Of a DNA stretch of 64,000 nt, positions 12,601-27,600 are shown in pieces. Origin of the DNA: Phyto melanocephala (taxonomy: Eukaryota > Arthropoda > Insecta > Diptera > Rhinophoridae); assembly GCA_941918925.1 (NCBI GenBank), contig OW799237.1, positions 107,974,515 through 108,038,514 of the forward strand. The letters run 5' to 3'. A model generated the notes under the pieces. That model was not told the DNA's origin. It saw nothing but the letters and a program-made list of their open reading frames with translations, and made no database searches. Every line of letters begins with the position of its first letter. Position 1 is the stretch's first letter. A program made the translations under genes and the position numbers.

Positions 12601-15600
12601 TCGCATCAGCTTTTAAGTAAAGCGGTTGTGTTTTTTAAATTGTTATGTAAAATGTATATTAATTTTTATTCAGTACGTTGTCAGAGTAACTCACATATAC
12701 AATCGCAAAATGCATTAGTAGGTATTGTCTATCCTTACCCTGCAGATAACGCGACTAGTCCATACACGCATGTAAAGTATAATCTGTAATGGACTAGGAC
12801 TAATCCAAAGATCACCCAAATGTATGGAGAAAACATGGTCGATTTAACATTACGTGTCCTAGTGCTTGACCATATAACCCATCGGAGTAGTCTTGAAACT
12901 ACTCTTTGTCATTATACACGTTTTGAGAACAATATACATAAGTAATCGATTAAACACGAACACTTGTCCTTTAACTGCAATATCTTGTTTAAAAATGATA
13001 AGGTCCATCCATGACAGCATATCATAGGACCGTGTTGTAAGTAGTCCATTTAGCTAAACTGGAACACGTAGTCCAATATTATCTGTAAGGTACTTTACAT
13101 ACACCGAATGACTCCAACATTACAATTAAGTGATTAGAAAAGTTGGGCATCGCCGCGCCCGTACAGAGTTAATGATATTTTTTGACTACTTCTGCTTAAT
13201 CGATTCTTTAAGACGTTTGTATTTGCATTGAGTTCATGTGAAAATACAATATTTGTATGACAGTGGGCAGTGCCTTTACAGCAATACTCTTGGTTACGTT
13301 TTGTGATTAAAGTAACAGAATATAGAAAGAGTAAAAAGTAATGAAGAGTATCTTCAGCAGCGGCAAGTAATTTTATAATGAAAAATCGATTTTATAAATT
13401 TTTAAAAATAATAAAATTTTATACAAAACGTTTTCTTAGTGGAACTTTTTTTCCTATAAATTTTCAAAAGATTCAACCAATTTTCATTAACAGAAAATTA
13501 TAATGGATTTAAAAGAGAATTTTTCGCCATAAACTAAAGAATTTACTTTAAAATTTGTTTAATATTTTTTCTAATTTATTTCATATTATTTTCTTGTCGT
13601 TATAAACAGCTACATAATCGTTGTGCATCCACTGTGCAGAAGGAATGTGATCTGGGTGAATTTGCTGAATTTATTATACCTCCCACAGCCATTTATCCGT
13701 CTATATTGGATCATCGGTCTTCGATTAATAAAGCTTATAATGTAAGTTAATAAAGTGCTTGTAAAACAAAACACACATACATTAAAACATTAAACAATTA
13801 TATTTACCTCATTAAAGTTGTTAAAGAAATGATTTCAAAATAAAAAAAAAATGTTGAAACTGAGCGCTATGACATTAAACATTTGAAAAATTAATAAAAA
13901 TGAAACTTTTCGAGAATTCTTCATTTTTGAAAAAAATTTAACAAAAATGCCTGTTTTATACAAAACTTTCTTTAAACTTTAAATAAATATTGATTAAAGA
14001 ACACATTTGTTGTTTATAACTCTCTCATAATTAATCATCATCTTAAATCATTATAAATGTTATAACCTCGTCATTAAAATGTATGTTCGTTAAAGTAAAA
14101 TTTTTTTAATAAATTTGCAAATGCAACTTTCCAGCATTTGGTAAATAATTTCAAGACAACCGGCCTCGGTTGATACTTCGACACTGCTTCAATAAATCGA
14201 TTTTTTCAGACTTTAAAGTATCTTAACTGAAGCCTACATTCATACAAGATTCAACTCACTCAGGAGTTTCAAAATCAATAACCATAAATATCGGCACTAT
14301 GAAGATCTTATAGACCAACCTAAACAAGAGCGGCATGCGTTGCGTTATATTCCGCTAAGCGGTAACGCTGAGGTGACAAACCTAAACAAAGAGTGTCAAC
14401 GTTATGCAATGAACAGTAATGTTCACTTATGTTTTCTAATAAAACTCACTAAATTGAAATAAAATCGCTAGATTTACCTGAAAACAGCTAAAATGGCATT
14501 ACTTTTCAACAATTACAAAAGCAAAAAAAAAACAACAACAGTTATGCTGCAGCTAACTGCCATACCTAACGGCTTGTCAAAATTTGATTTTTCAATTGTA
14601 AAGCTATAAACACAATCAAAGGCTACCGACCATCGACTATCGACTACAACAGTAGCTGGCTACAAAAATGGCCAAGTCGCCAGCTACTTAATTCTTTTAA
14701 CGACTACTGACCACTAACTACAAAAAATAAACATCTGTCTTGACATATGTATTATTATTTTTCAATGGTGCCACTATAATAGTTTTTCGCGTTTTTAATA
14801 GCGATATTTAATGTATTGCGTTTTTAAAACCACCGTTTCATGCATTTATTGTATTGGCAGCACTAATCTGTTTTTTGTAGCCAAGAAAAATAGAAATTAG
14901 CCTAAGTTGGCCACGGGCTACAAAAGTAGCCGTGTAGTCGGTAGTCGTGTAGCGGCTAAAAGAATTATTCTCATAAGCACGCATGTATTCTATTTTTGAC
15001 ATCTTGTAGTCGATGGTCGGTGGACTTGATTGTGTTTATAGCATAAAGCGTTGCCGCCGCGGTATTTCGGTTTGTTTCATACAAATTGTATTAAGATGAG
15101 AATATTTGACAGCCAAAATCGATTGACATTCTTGTTTGAATTTGCGTGTTATTTTGAAATTTTTGAATTTGAAATGGCGCAAAATCCACACAAGATTCAT
15201 AAGATGGTAATGTATCCAAAAAAGTTACTTTTTTGTGTGTATTTTAACCGACGGCATTTTTGTTTAACAGTTTTTTGTAAACTCTTTTTTGTAAACTCTA
15301 TTCTTAAGGGCATTACCGTTAACTGCGAGCGCTTAAGGTCACTGAAAATTGCTTCAATATGAACGTTTACGTCATTTAATTTCATCGACATTATGCATAA
15401 AAAATTTAAGAGTATAAGGGTTTCTCTCGCAGTGATGAGAGATATCTACACAAGGTCATCACTCAGATTTTGACGTCATTAATAAATCTCAAAACAACAT
15501 AACTGGAGGCATTATTAAAAATAGCAATAGAATAATCATTCAGATAAAACTGTTTTTGATAAGTATTTCTTGATTTCTTTATATAACGAGATATAAAATC

Positions 15601-18600
15601 TCTACTTATAGAAAGTTGTCAATAAATTTCTGCTTTGGAAAATTTGAGATTTTCAAAAATCTTGTTTTATAAAACGTGCTTAAAAAACTAAATATAATTG
15701 CTGTACTCACAAGAAGTCTTAAGTGCCGTAATGTCAAGGGTAGGTAAGTAGGTAAGTAAGGCTGGTGCTAAGTTTCCCTCACCCCCTCACCCAGAGACCA
15801 ATACGATCCATTGTGATGCCTTAAAATAAAAAATATATAAAGAAGATTAGAACAAGAATAGAAAAAAGAAAAGAAGATAGACAAATGGTGAAATAGTGGA
15901 TATCAAATTAATGCCAAAAAGAGCCAATGCCCGACAATCGACCTATTTCCAGATTCTCGAGTCCACAGCTTGATACATCCCCTAATTCGCTAAGAAATCT
16001 GCTACCTAACCATTTTAACCTGATAATCTGCAGTCTGGGATATTGGCACAGAAGAGAAGAGAAGATTAGCATGGCCCTGCGCCGTAATGTCATAATTATA
16101 AAAAATTTTAAAACTAAAAAAACCTTTTCACAATTTTGAAACATTATGACCTATCACAATAGCACACTTAGGACCTCTTGTGAATTCGCCGGATATTTTA
16201 AGAAAAGTTTCAAATTCGGTTTGTGAAAAAAAATTGTATTATACTGAACCAAACATACAGTTCTCAAAAATGTAGGTGCTAAGCTCTGTAAGTAGCAGGT
16301 GTAATTTTCGTAAAAAACTAATGACTTAAATTAGTGTTTAAATCAAATTTAGGAGTTTCTTCATTTAAAAAACCGATAGGAGTTAGTGTTATGCCAACAG
16401 AAAGTCCTCTGTTCAATTAAAATTTCGTTAAAATTATGATTTTTATGCAAACAAAGTCTGCTTAAAAATGTATGTAAAATATCGCACACATACAAACCGA
16501 ACGGAGTAATTTTTGAATAACAATATACGAATTAGAATAACGTTTATTGAGAGATTCAAAATTTTTCTTAATACAATATCTTGAAATTTTTCGTTTTAAT
16601 GTTTCCATTTCGTTAAACCCGGAAGGTGAAACAGAGAACTATATTAAAAAACCTGAAAAACAAAAAACTGGCCTTATGCTAGTTTTATATAAAAGAAGCT
16701 TCGAATTTGTTGATAAAATTTTATTATACAAAATCTTTGAAAACGAACCCAATATCTTATAAGATTTGTTTAACACAATTCTTATATGTCTATTGCCCTT
16801 AAGGAGATTATTAAAATTGATAACCAAAACATTTAAGTTTACTAAAAATATTTTGTTTTAAAAATTCCTAAAAGGACTCAATTCGCACAGTTTCAACATT
16901 TTTTTTTTCTTAAAGTCTTCATCTTTAAATCCTAACATAATCACACACAAATAACATAAATTAACACATATAGGTAGTTCAGTGTATTCACATAAATACT
17001 AATCAATGTCATTTGTTGTTTTTTTTTTATTGTTTATTCCTTTTTATAACATTTCGCTTTTAATAACATCAATGTAAATCTATATCAAATTAACTTTGCC
17101 ACATTTTGTAATTTTACGGATTAATAACTCTTCAACTTTGGTAAACTGAAAACTGTAAATTCCCTTTTGCAAATATCACCTGTGCTCGTATCAACACATG
17201 TGTACATGTATATAAAAATGCTTGTTCATATTTTGTAAATATTTTGAAATTTAACTTGCCATACACTAAATAGAAATATTTTAAATCCATATCGCATCAT
17301 CAACAGGCTACACATCTTCAGATAGCACCACTAGATACAAACAGTTGTCCCCTGCTGGTGTTTGTTAATCCCAAAAGTGGTGGACGACAAGGAAAACGTT
17401 TGCTGCGTAAATTTCAATACATGCTTAATCCATGTCAGGTCTACGATTTGTCCAAAGGTGGTCCCAAAGAAGGTGAGTCGAATTTAACATTTAATGCATA
17501 GAAAATGCAGCAGCCAGCCTTAACATGCAATTATAAATCTATTTGCTTAAATCATGTTGACTTTGATATTAAAACAACTTAAAATTAATCGAAATTATAT
17601 ATGTACTCGAACCCGACAACAACAACAACTATGTATACTCTCTCTACAGCCTCTATGCATCTCTTTCAATCTGTGTGTGAATATGTGTGTTTACTTGCCA
17701 CTCACACAGCCTCGCGTATTACTGAGAAACATTTATATTTACTTGTTGTTTATTTATGAGAGAAAATATTTCAATTAAAACTTTCTATGAATACTAATTT
17801 GTAAAATTCAAACGTATGAGCGAATTTTGTGTGTGTGGGCAATAATGTGTGTGTGTGCAAAAGTTGTTTAAAAAAAAATTATTAAATATAACGCACAGGG
17901 CGTTTAAGTGATATTAGTCTATATGCAAGTAGAAGGAGAAAACTTTTACAATGAAGAAAAGTTAATTAAAATTATACAAATTGATTGTAATTCTTAAAGA
18001 AACATCTCTAGAGTACAAATTTAATGTAAATTTCTACATATCGATGGCTGAATATCAAAAGGGCGTATCTCGATTTTTTTTCAAAATACCATTTTAACCA
18101 AAAAGTTAGTGAGAAATCGCTTAAATTAACGTACTTTTAGTCACATAAAAATGCTCTTAACTTATTTCATTCTTTTAAATGTTGTTCAGTTTTTCCTTCT
18201 CCTGGTAAATGATGAAGAAATCTAGATACGCCCTTTTAATGTTAAACCATTGATATATGTATTTGCTTAAATCTATTAATATTACATCAAATTGTAGCTA
18301 ACAATATACTATTTTATTATGAACTGTTCGCATGCTTAACAGGATAGAAAATATACTGAGTGTTAGCGCAAACTGTTCATTATTTCTGTGCAAAGTCGTC
18401 TCAGTGTCGTCAGCATTTTGTATCATAGCCAAGGAATTACTTTCACCTTTGATATCACTTCCCCATATTATAAGTTCAATGTGTCACCTATTCGAGACTT
18501 ATATCGTAATTACTTATATCGTAATTAAAGATTATTCTATGCATTAATCTATATTATTAGCTATATGTTAAGGAGAATTTATTTAAATCCCCTCGCTCAT

Positions 18601-21600
18601 TAGTAATTGAGTAATTAAACATTGTACTATGTGTGGAAGTTTTATTCAAATCAGTTTATTGAATAAGTAGTTGCCAATGAATACTTTCTATGTGTGGATT
18701 GTCACAGAAACCCTATGCATCTGCTAAGATTGATACAAATTATTTATTTAAAAGAAGTTAAAAACGAAAATTTACTTTATAGGGGCGTGGCACTAATCTT
18801 TTTTGTCTTTCTTTTCTCGCCCAGAAAACGTAGCGTACAAGCTCAAGTGAATCAACCGTAGCCTCATCGCAATATGTTCGGCGGTGTGGTTAGGTATACG
18901 TACAGAACAACATTCTTTTTTATATTTAAATGAGCTGGAAAGTTGTCATCACTTGAGGCCTTTCATAATATAACCTACGCCATAATATTTACATAATATT
19001 ATACGATTAGTTTTATTAGGATTTGAATTCCTTTTTCCATTTGTGTAATTTACTTAAGTCGCAATTCATACTTTATAGCACATTTTAACGATGTTTTTAA
19101 AATAACCATTTCTAGAATTAGCATCGCTAGGAAAATTCTCGCTCTATTATCACAATATAAATATAAAGAAACTACAGCCAGTAGTATTTAGTAGTTTAAC
19201 ATAAGATATAATTAGGTTTATATTAAGTTGAATGAAATAATAGTGAAATACTAAATAAGCTATTGCAATTTGAGTGTGTCTTAATAAATATTACTTTTGT
19301 AAGTCATATAAATTTCAAAAGTGCTGATTATTATTTGCAATTAAAAGAATCCCGTTTTTTTTTTTAAAGAAATAAACCAACTAATTTTTATAAAAGACAT
19401 AAGCGTTACAAAATACACCTATAACTTTCAGAGCTTTGTAGAAGTGTCATAACACGACAAAGACTGAACCAATTTAGCAAATTTTTGTCCTTAAATAAAC
19501 GTTATAATTTAAATAATTTTCTAATATACATTTGAAGACTCACCAGGTTTACTTCTACCCAGGATTTTCTTTATAAAAGATCTTACATATTTTCATCATC
19601 ATCATTTTTTAGAACAATGGCCTAGATACATTACTTTTAGGTTACAAATAAAATTGCAGTGATATTACAGTTAAACGCCTAACGTCCCAGCGTTTACATC
19701 ATACAATATATTTTTTTTTTTTTTTTTTTGTTGAACAAAAGACAAAATTTAACTACTGCGAAATCGAATTACAAACCTTTTAACAATTTTTCTAAATGTT
19801 TTTATATAAATTTTCTATATAAATAAGATAATATTAAAGTCATGTGAATTCACACGCTACATAAGGAATTTATTCAATTTATTTTTACACAAAAAATAGG
19901 GATCGGATTACACCTTACCCTCACTTATAATCATCTCAATCATCTACAATAAAAATTTGATAAATTGATAAATATATTTATGTACATTTTCAATTTATTT
20001 TATGTGCCATAGCGATGACCCAAGCTGTGTATATAAAGCAACCTCTTTCATTTGATATCAATAAAGATTTGTTTAGAAAAAAAGTGTTCCGCCCTATTAT
20101 TTCAGACGCCGTATTGGATTTTACACATTTTCATTTTTTACTGCATTCTACTGGTCAAATCCTTTCATTTGATACCTTTATTGTAGGGGATGAGGGGAAA
20201 TAGTTTTATTTCATTTGATCTATATATTCGCCATTTTGTTTAGGATTTTGATTTTCATTAATTCTTAGTTTACTAAATACTACTTGTCAAGCCCTTTTAT
20301 TTAAAGCCACCATTGAGGCATTTAATTACTAGATTTGGACCCTGTATACAGTTATTTAAATCCTTTTTGTAGTGGCGGTTATAATGGATTCAAAATTTTT
20401 CTGAGGATTGTAAAGGCTTAAACTTTTTTTGGGTGGGTTCAAAATTTTAAATTGAGTTAATTTTATATGTATACTTAATGTAAATAATTAATTTTTTCAA
20501 ATTCTTTGAAAAAACAAATAATTGCACATTGCACCCAGTAAGTTCCGACCAATTTTGTTAATTTTTTCAGAAATAATTTCCGAGACTACAATTAATCGAC
20601 TCCTCTAGTCATATGCTTTCAGAAAATATATACTTTATGAATATTGTAGAAATTGCAAACGGGATGACAAGAGACTATGGAAATTTTTCTCATATAAGGT
20701 GTGAGATCGAAAAAATCTTAACACACGTTTTGTCTCTTAACTTTTTTCGGAAGAAATATTTAATTTTTTTTTTCTATCTGGTTAACTTAGAAAAATATGT
20801 CAATTATTATTTTACTGGCAACCATGTTTTTGCTGTGAGTTTAATAAAAATGAGCGATGAAAAAGAGGTACGTGCTAAAATTATAAAAAAGTTAAAAATT
20901 AAATCCAAATTGGTCCTACAAAAAATTGGCCAAAGAATTAAAAAGAATTTTACCATTGATAGGAAACATGGTTCGAGAAAAAGGTCTACATTATACTAGG
21001 ACAGGAAGGTTTAAAGCATATTGAAAGGAACTCCAAACACATCTGATAGGAAACCAACCCGGTTAGCTCAGTACTCTGATTATTTCGTGCGAAAAGTCAA
21101 TGCCGGCTTGAAAACATACAAAGTCCAAAAAGTTCCAAATAGGAATGCTGCAAAAAGCGTTTAAAAGCCAAAAATGGGGCACAGAAATTAAAATCAAATT
21201 TCATTGAAAAAAATATTCATGTTGTAAAATGGGCGACAAATGGGCGTTTGTACTGATTTTTCGAAGCTTCCGGGTCAAAATTGTTATGTTGTTTAATGCT
21301 CAAATAAATATTGAATATAAGTTTTCGACCCAAAAGCAGACATAATTTTCTAACAAATTCTTGGTATGGCATGCAGTTGCAGCAAAAGAAGCAAGTCATT
21401 TGTTACAGTTGGCTCTATAAATACCGAAATATACATTAATAAATGAATGATTCTTTCTTTCATAAAAAAGCACAACATGACCTGAATTTGGCATCATGTA
21501 ACTGTAGTAATAAAGAGTGGTACACTCTTTTTGTACCAGGAGAGGAAAATCCTCTAAATTTCCCGAAATTAGAACCAGTGAAGTTATTTTAGACTCTTAA

Positions 21601-24600
21601 GAAAAGAGAAATAAAGACCACAAAAAGGTTAAAAATAGATGGTTACAAAGTTCCAAAAAAGTGACTTAAACATCTAGTAAATCCCTAATGGAAGGGTTAC
21701 CAAAAAAAGGTTTACGAGTTTATAATTTGTAGGTAGAGCCACAAAAGTTATATATTTTTTGTAACCTTAAACATAATATACATAATTAATAAATAAAAAT
21801 TAAATCAAACTCCTAAGATCAACCGTTAAAAAAATATTAAATTTTATATGTGTTAAAATTTTTTTGAATTCACTCCTACACTGTTATATCTCTTAATAAC
21901 AAATTTATTGAGAAACTATTTTTAAATAATAAATTTATCATGAATTGCTCTTTAATAAAAAAAATAATAACCAAAACACAAATTGAAAATTATTAAAATC
22001 GAAAATTAAAACAAATCGATAATTGCACCGTTTTTATTTTTCTCTATATAAAAATTGTTTTCTTTACTTTATTCTGTTACTTATTAAATTCAATTATAAT
22101 GTGTTTTTTCTTCTGTTGTTTAAGGTCTGACATTGTTCAAAGATTTGCCCAATTTTAAAGTCATTTGCTGTGGTGGTGATGGTACAGTGGGTTGGATATT
22201 AGAAGCGATGGGTAAGTATGTCTTTTATTAATTTGAAATTTTTGTGCAATTCTTTCCTAAAGTTTCCATGATTTTGTTTTCGAAATTGCTTTTCTTATTA
22301 AGTAATTTATTTTCTAATTATACACATACTTTGTCTTTTCCACACCACACATACACACACACACACTTACATAGACTCAATGAAATTTATCAAACAACCA
22401 GCTGTTGGTGTAATACCACTTGGTACGGGCAATGATTTGGCACGTTGCTTACGCTGGGGTGGCGGTTACAGCAACGAAGACCTAACATTAATATTAAAGA
22501 AAATTCAAACTTCAAAAATTGCCATGTTGGATAGATGGAGCATACAGATCACAAATAATCCCAAGTACGGGGAGATACCGAAAACAAAAGTAAGTTGAAG
22601 TGAGTTTTTTTCTCGTTATTAAGTCTATTAAGGGAATATTTGAATGACTAAATTTATTTAGAAAATAAAAATATAAATGTGCAAAAATTGCTAAAATATT
22701 TGTACAACAAGAGCCTATTAAATTCTTTGCAAGAAATACATGTCGCCACCTTCATATATAACGGGCATAATGCATGATTTTAATTGTGAGTCAAGTTTTT
22801 TGCTCTACATTTTTTTGTATTTTAGTTGTTGACAAATTCAACCATGGAGAGGTACATAACTGAGCAGCGCGTTGAGATTGTTGAAGCCTTCATGAAAATA
22901 AGTATTCAAATCGTAATGTGAAACTGTTTTTAAATGCCGATAAAAAATCAAGTTTCGGCGATATTTTAACTCACTGCCACCTTAAGGAAACCATCTTTGC
23001 AGACACGCTCATTTACTGCCACCTTCTCTAGAGGGTCGTGCAACTCTAAAACAAATTCGCTTATAAACAAATTCCATCTTAAAAAGATTTACAAACTTCA
23101 ACTATGAATTATAAAGTGTTAATAAAAACAAAAATTAATTAAGTTTTTAAAATGAATAAAATTGTATTTAATTACATGATACTGCAAAAAATATAACTTT
23201 CTTTATGTAGCGTATAGTTCGAGGCTTTGGTGCAATATTTTTTATCAGCAAGTATACCCAGCAAAATAACACATTACAAAATAATGAGTTAAAAGTACTA
23301 AAATAAAAAGTTCTTCACTTTAATTTGGCATTTAAACCTATTATTTTATCAAGGCGATGTCATTGGACGTAAATAAGTACTTATCACGCTCGCTTACAAA
23401 TGGGGACTTTTATAAGTACTTAAGTACTTAGGTCGCTTATGAGAAGGGACTTAAATAAGAAATTGTATTGTGTGTACTTCTAAGCAAATATCTGAAAATA
23501 AGTACTTACGTACCACATTATAAATCAAGTCATTACTTAAATACTTCTATGTAAGACAGACGATATGTAATAGTCACTGAAAAGTATGTTGTTTAGTAAG
23601 AGCAAGTCATTACCTAGTTTTTGCTGGGTATTATTTAAGAATTTCCTTATATTCATCTCTCTTTTTAGGAATTCGTTTTTGCAAGCTCAATTATGCAAAA
23701 TATGCTAAACAAAAAAAAAATACAAATACACACCTCAACTTTTAAAGTTACCTCCATTTTTGTAACGTGCGTCAAAAAAATTTTGTGATAAATTATTTCG
23801 CAACAAATACTTATTAGAAAATATTTTTTATGTCATTCGAAAGTAGACTTTAATGGTACTAAACATTTTGTATAATTTGAAGATATTGCTTTTCTAAAGC
23901 CAAAAAATGTTTATGTTTTAAGCTGAAAATACGTACTATTGAAGCGTTCATCACGCAGAATTTGTCCATACATTTATACAATGCATATATACAATGGATA
24001 TGTGTGTACCTATATAAATAACTAGAAAAATACCTGTGTTGTAGTAATAAATCCTTCTTCCTACTATATAATATAATAAATGTGAATGTTTGTATGTTTG
24101 GATATTTGTTACTCAATCACGCAAAAACGGCTGAACGGAACTAAATGATATTCGGCACAAAGGCTACTTTTTATCACGATAACCAGGCAAAGTCGTTGGC
24201 AAACTCATCATCACACAGCCTAAGCGGGTTGTTTGTGTTGTAAATATTTTTATTTTTGTTTTGAGTTTTGACTTTTCTTTCATATTTTCAAATTCAAATT
24301 ATTAATCTTACTAATCCTACTATCCTAATCTATATATATAAAAATTAATCCCTTCCCATCACGCGTGAATGGCTGGACCGATTTCACTAATTCTTCTTTT
24401 GTTGTATTTGTTATTTTTAGGAGGTTCTTATGTCAGTTTCGTGATTATAAAAGTAGGCAGTGCCACGCCCATAAAAAATGAGTTATCATTTTTAGCTACT
24501 TACACTGGGCCGATTTTTTTGAAAGTTTGCACACATATTGAGCTGTCATGACTTTATAATTTCGTGATTAGAAAAGTGGGCATTCCCTTGCCCATAAAAA

Positions 24601-27600
24601 CAAGTCATAATTTTTAGCTTCTTGCACTTGATATTCAATTAAAACTCAGAATGCATTTTTATTCATTAAGGGGCGTAGCAACGCGCGCCGGGCTTGGCTA
24701 GTAATATAATAAATGTGAATGTTTGGATGTTTGGATATTTGTTACTCAATCACGCAAAAACGGCTAAACGGAGCTAAATGAATGTGGTTTTATATATATA
24801 TTTTCTAAGCGAATCTAAAACTCAATCACGAAGTCGCCGGAACAAGCTAGTTTAATAATAAAGCAAAATGATAATAAAAATGTATGTGACACTCTTGACA
24901 ACTTAGATGCCAAAAGCCGGCATATATACGGAGCTGAAATTTAAACTTAAATCGCCAGCAAATATTCGCGTTCCCAATTACATAAAAATTTATATTTGTT
25001 TCAGCTCTAGTATGTATGTTTATGAGAAATATTTGACTACGTACGCACATATTAATACCCAGCAAGAATTTACATGACAAAGCAAAGATTCTGTTAGCTT
25101 TTAACAAATTATGAATCGAATAAATTTAAATAAAAATGATGAATTTACCATTAGTGTGTCAGTGAAATACATGTATTATATATATATTAATAAAATGCAC
25201 TCTATTCTAATTGGCGCATTACTTTGTATGTGTTTAGAAGCACATCATTTAAGTTCAGTCTTTACAAAATGTTAGAAGGAATTTAGAATATATATTTTTT
25301 TTTTTACTATTATTTTAGAATTCGTAAAAATAATTTTCAATTTTGTCGACTTTTAATTTCTCTGCTGAGTAATGCATGGTACATTATGAAATAACTTTCA
25401 ACATTACGTATGATTAATATGTAATATTTGTATGTAAATAAATAATACTCATACGCACTGCAGTGCGTTGCTTCATACCCAAAAATCAAATATTTTGTTA
25501 ACAGCAAATTGTTATAAAATATTTATGGATGTACACATGTACGTATTTATTTATACTTATATATTTTTCGATACACGTTTTTATCAGGAATTGTGTACAA
25601 GTGTGTGTAAATGTATGAACATAGTATATGTATGTCACAGCATTTGACACAAATGTGATTTTATTGGAAAATTGTTTTTTAAAATCAAATAAAGAAAAAA
25701 AACACAACTCGTTGTGACATGTATGCATAGAAAAAGATAAATTACATATAAAAAATAAAAAAAATTATTATGAAAAGTGGTAATTTTATTCACATAAAAT
25801 TGTATGTTTAATGAAAAGCCGAAACAAAATTATTATTTCCACAGATGTAATACATTGCAATATACACATTTGTAACTTTTTATTTTATTTTTTAACTTTA
25901 ATGTAATAAAAGTGATAAAAGTGTACTTACGTTCAAAGATAGTTATTTTATTATGATGGCGGTCTTTAATATGTCTATCAAAGAAAATTGGAAAAATGTA
26001 GTCGACAATATAGTGGTTGGTTGACATATCCTTATAATTCTAAAAAATACTTTAATGGAATTTGAAAGAGTGAATTATTTCACTGAAAAAAAGCAAAGAC
26101 GATTTATATTAGTTTTTATTTTAGTAATAAGTTATTATGTGCTAAAATAATCTTGTTTATAAAAATAGGGTTTTGGTAGGGACCACACTAGCACTTCTCT
26201 TCAAAATGTATGAGAATAATTATTACGCTTTCAAAATTGTATTTTTTGGGTGTCTTATGGTGTTTTCTTTTCTAACAAACACTGTTGCGCTTTTATTGTG
26301 AAACAAATTTTAAAGGTCACCTGCAGGTCAATCAGCAGAATAGAACAGAAATTTTCAGCTTTTTTACTTGATAGCTATATATTTGTGTAAAGCTGCATTG
26401 CTTGCTTTCATTTTAATAATTTGGGACCAAAAATTATTTTTAATCACTAGAAAAACTTAATCCTCCTTTTTAATATCAGCTGTTAAAAAGTGCAATATTC
26501 TAACCCACCCTCTGATTTAATTCAGGGTACGATATGTAACTTTTTTTCTCATTGTTATGGCAACACTAGTACAAAAGAACTTGTCACCCGTTTATAATAT
26601 TGCATTTTTTTTTTCTAAGAAAAGAATACAAAAAAGGCATAGGGCAGAATTAATGCAACATTTACGTCAGAAAAGTAAAAATGCACTTTCTAAATTTAGT
26701 GTAATTTTTTTATTTGCAAGGTTGGCCAGCTGTCACATATGTTTTTTCCTATAGTAAAATTATTTTTTCTAATACTATTATTATTATTTACGAGAGAGCA
26801 ACGCATTGTGAAAACTTATTTCAAAACTTTAAGAAGTTATGCTGAGACCACTCCTAAACTTCGAAAAATTTTCAATTGAGAAAGTGCAACTTATGTGTCA
26901 GCCATTCAAAAAGTTGTCAACAAATTTGCAGAAACTGGTTCGGTTATAAAGAGCAAGACTTCAGTGCGTTAACATACTACTCTTCTTAACATCATTGCTT
27001 TTGTAAACGGCAGAGTCGCTGTAAGCTCGAACGAAACAAATTTTGACATAGAACCTTTAACTTGATGGCTTCGGGAATAAACAAAACTATTGAACTTAGA
27101 ACTAAGAAATTCCTCATGCAATCCATGAGAAGGAAATGCACCCACAACTAGCTACTATCTTGTGTTCTGGACTGGTTATTGGAAAGGTCTCTTCGGAAAG
27201 CGCGTGGTGCCTGTGGTTATCCCAAGCGAGAAACTGATTCAGGGGTGGGTTATGTCAGATTCTTAACTTCGGTCAGACAGCAGACAACCACCTTTGTTTC
27301 TGCGTGTGGTTGCCATCTCACCAGAATAAAGAATGATGGTTTATTGGCTGATTTTCACAGTGAGGCGGCGACAGTGTAAACTTCGGGCATCCATTTATGT
27401 CTCGGAGTGTCATTGCCTTTCACAGAAGTAGTTATATGGTGGGCTGTTCGCCCTCTTAAAGGAGGCATACCTGATTCTGTTGTTGATCAGTCTATACCAT
27501 GTAGCGAAAAACACAATTTAAGGGCGAAAATAACCCGAGCTCTCAAGCAAGGTGCGTCTTCATGAACCAAGAATTAATGTAGGTAATATTGCTATCTGTG

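Larger units (their letters stand above)
5266..13609. other. Dgk intron, 8.3 kb
   Basis: Contains two DINE-like repeats (5586-7184 and the array 10961-12586) and a small fragment of the same family at 9495-9620. From 7185 to 9494 and 9621 to 10960 I see only AT-rich DNA, a 23-base A run at 8741-8763 and no gene-like frame. A GC-richer patch at 9270-9375 has a short minus-strand frame ([18 protein letters not shown]) that I cannot assign. 12587-13609 is non-repetitive to my eye. Confidence 0.6.
13742..17306. other. Dgk intron, 3.6 kb
   Basis: Holds a MITE (14603-15042), a partial sequence related to the 48658 MITE near 14312-14395 (CCTAAACAAGAGCGGCATGC), and a LINE 3' end (15740-16100). The remainder is AT-rich with nothing recognisable. 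Confidence 0.6.
17473..22124. other. Dgk intron, 4.7 kb
   Basis: Contains a palindromic MITE (18030-18262), a truncated DINE-like piece (20030-20675) and a Tc1/mariner relic (20850-21730). Elsewhere it is AT-rich DNA without gene-like frames. Confidence 0.6.

Noticed and set aside
15051..15362. Plus-strand 103-codon frame beside the 14603 MITE
   Set aside because: It starts in the MITE flank, has no recognisable motif and shows Phe/Lys-rich composition typical of AT-rich noncoding DNA.
20613..20999. 128-codon frame as a novel gene
   Set aside because: Its first part is the DINE-like repeat and its end is the N terminus of a decayed mariner-type transposase.
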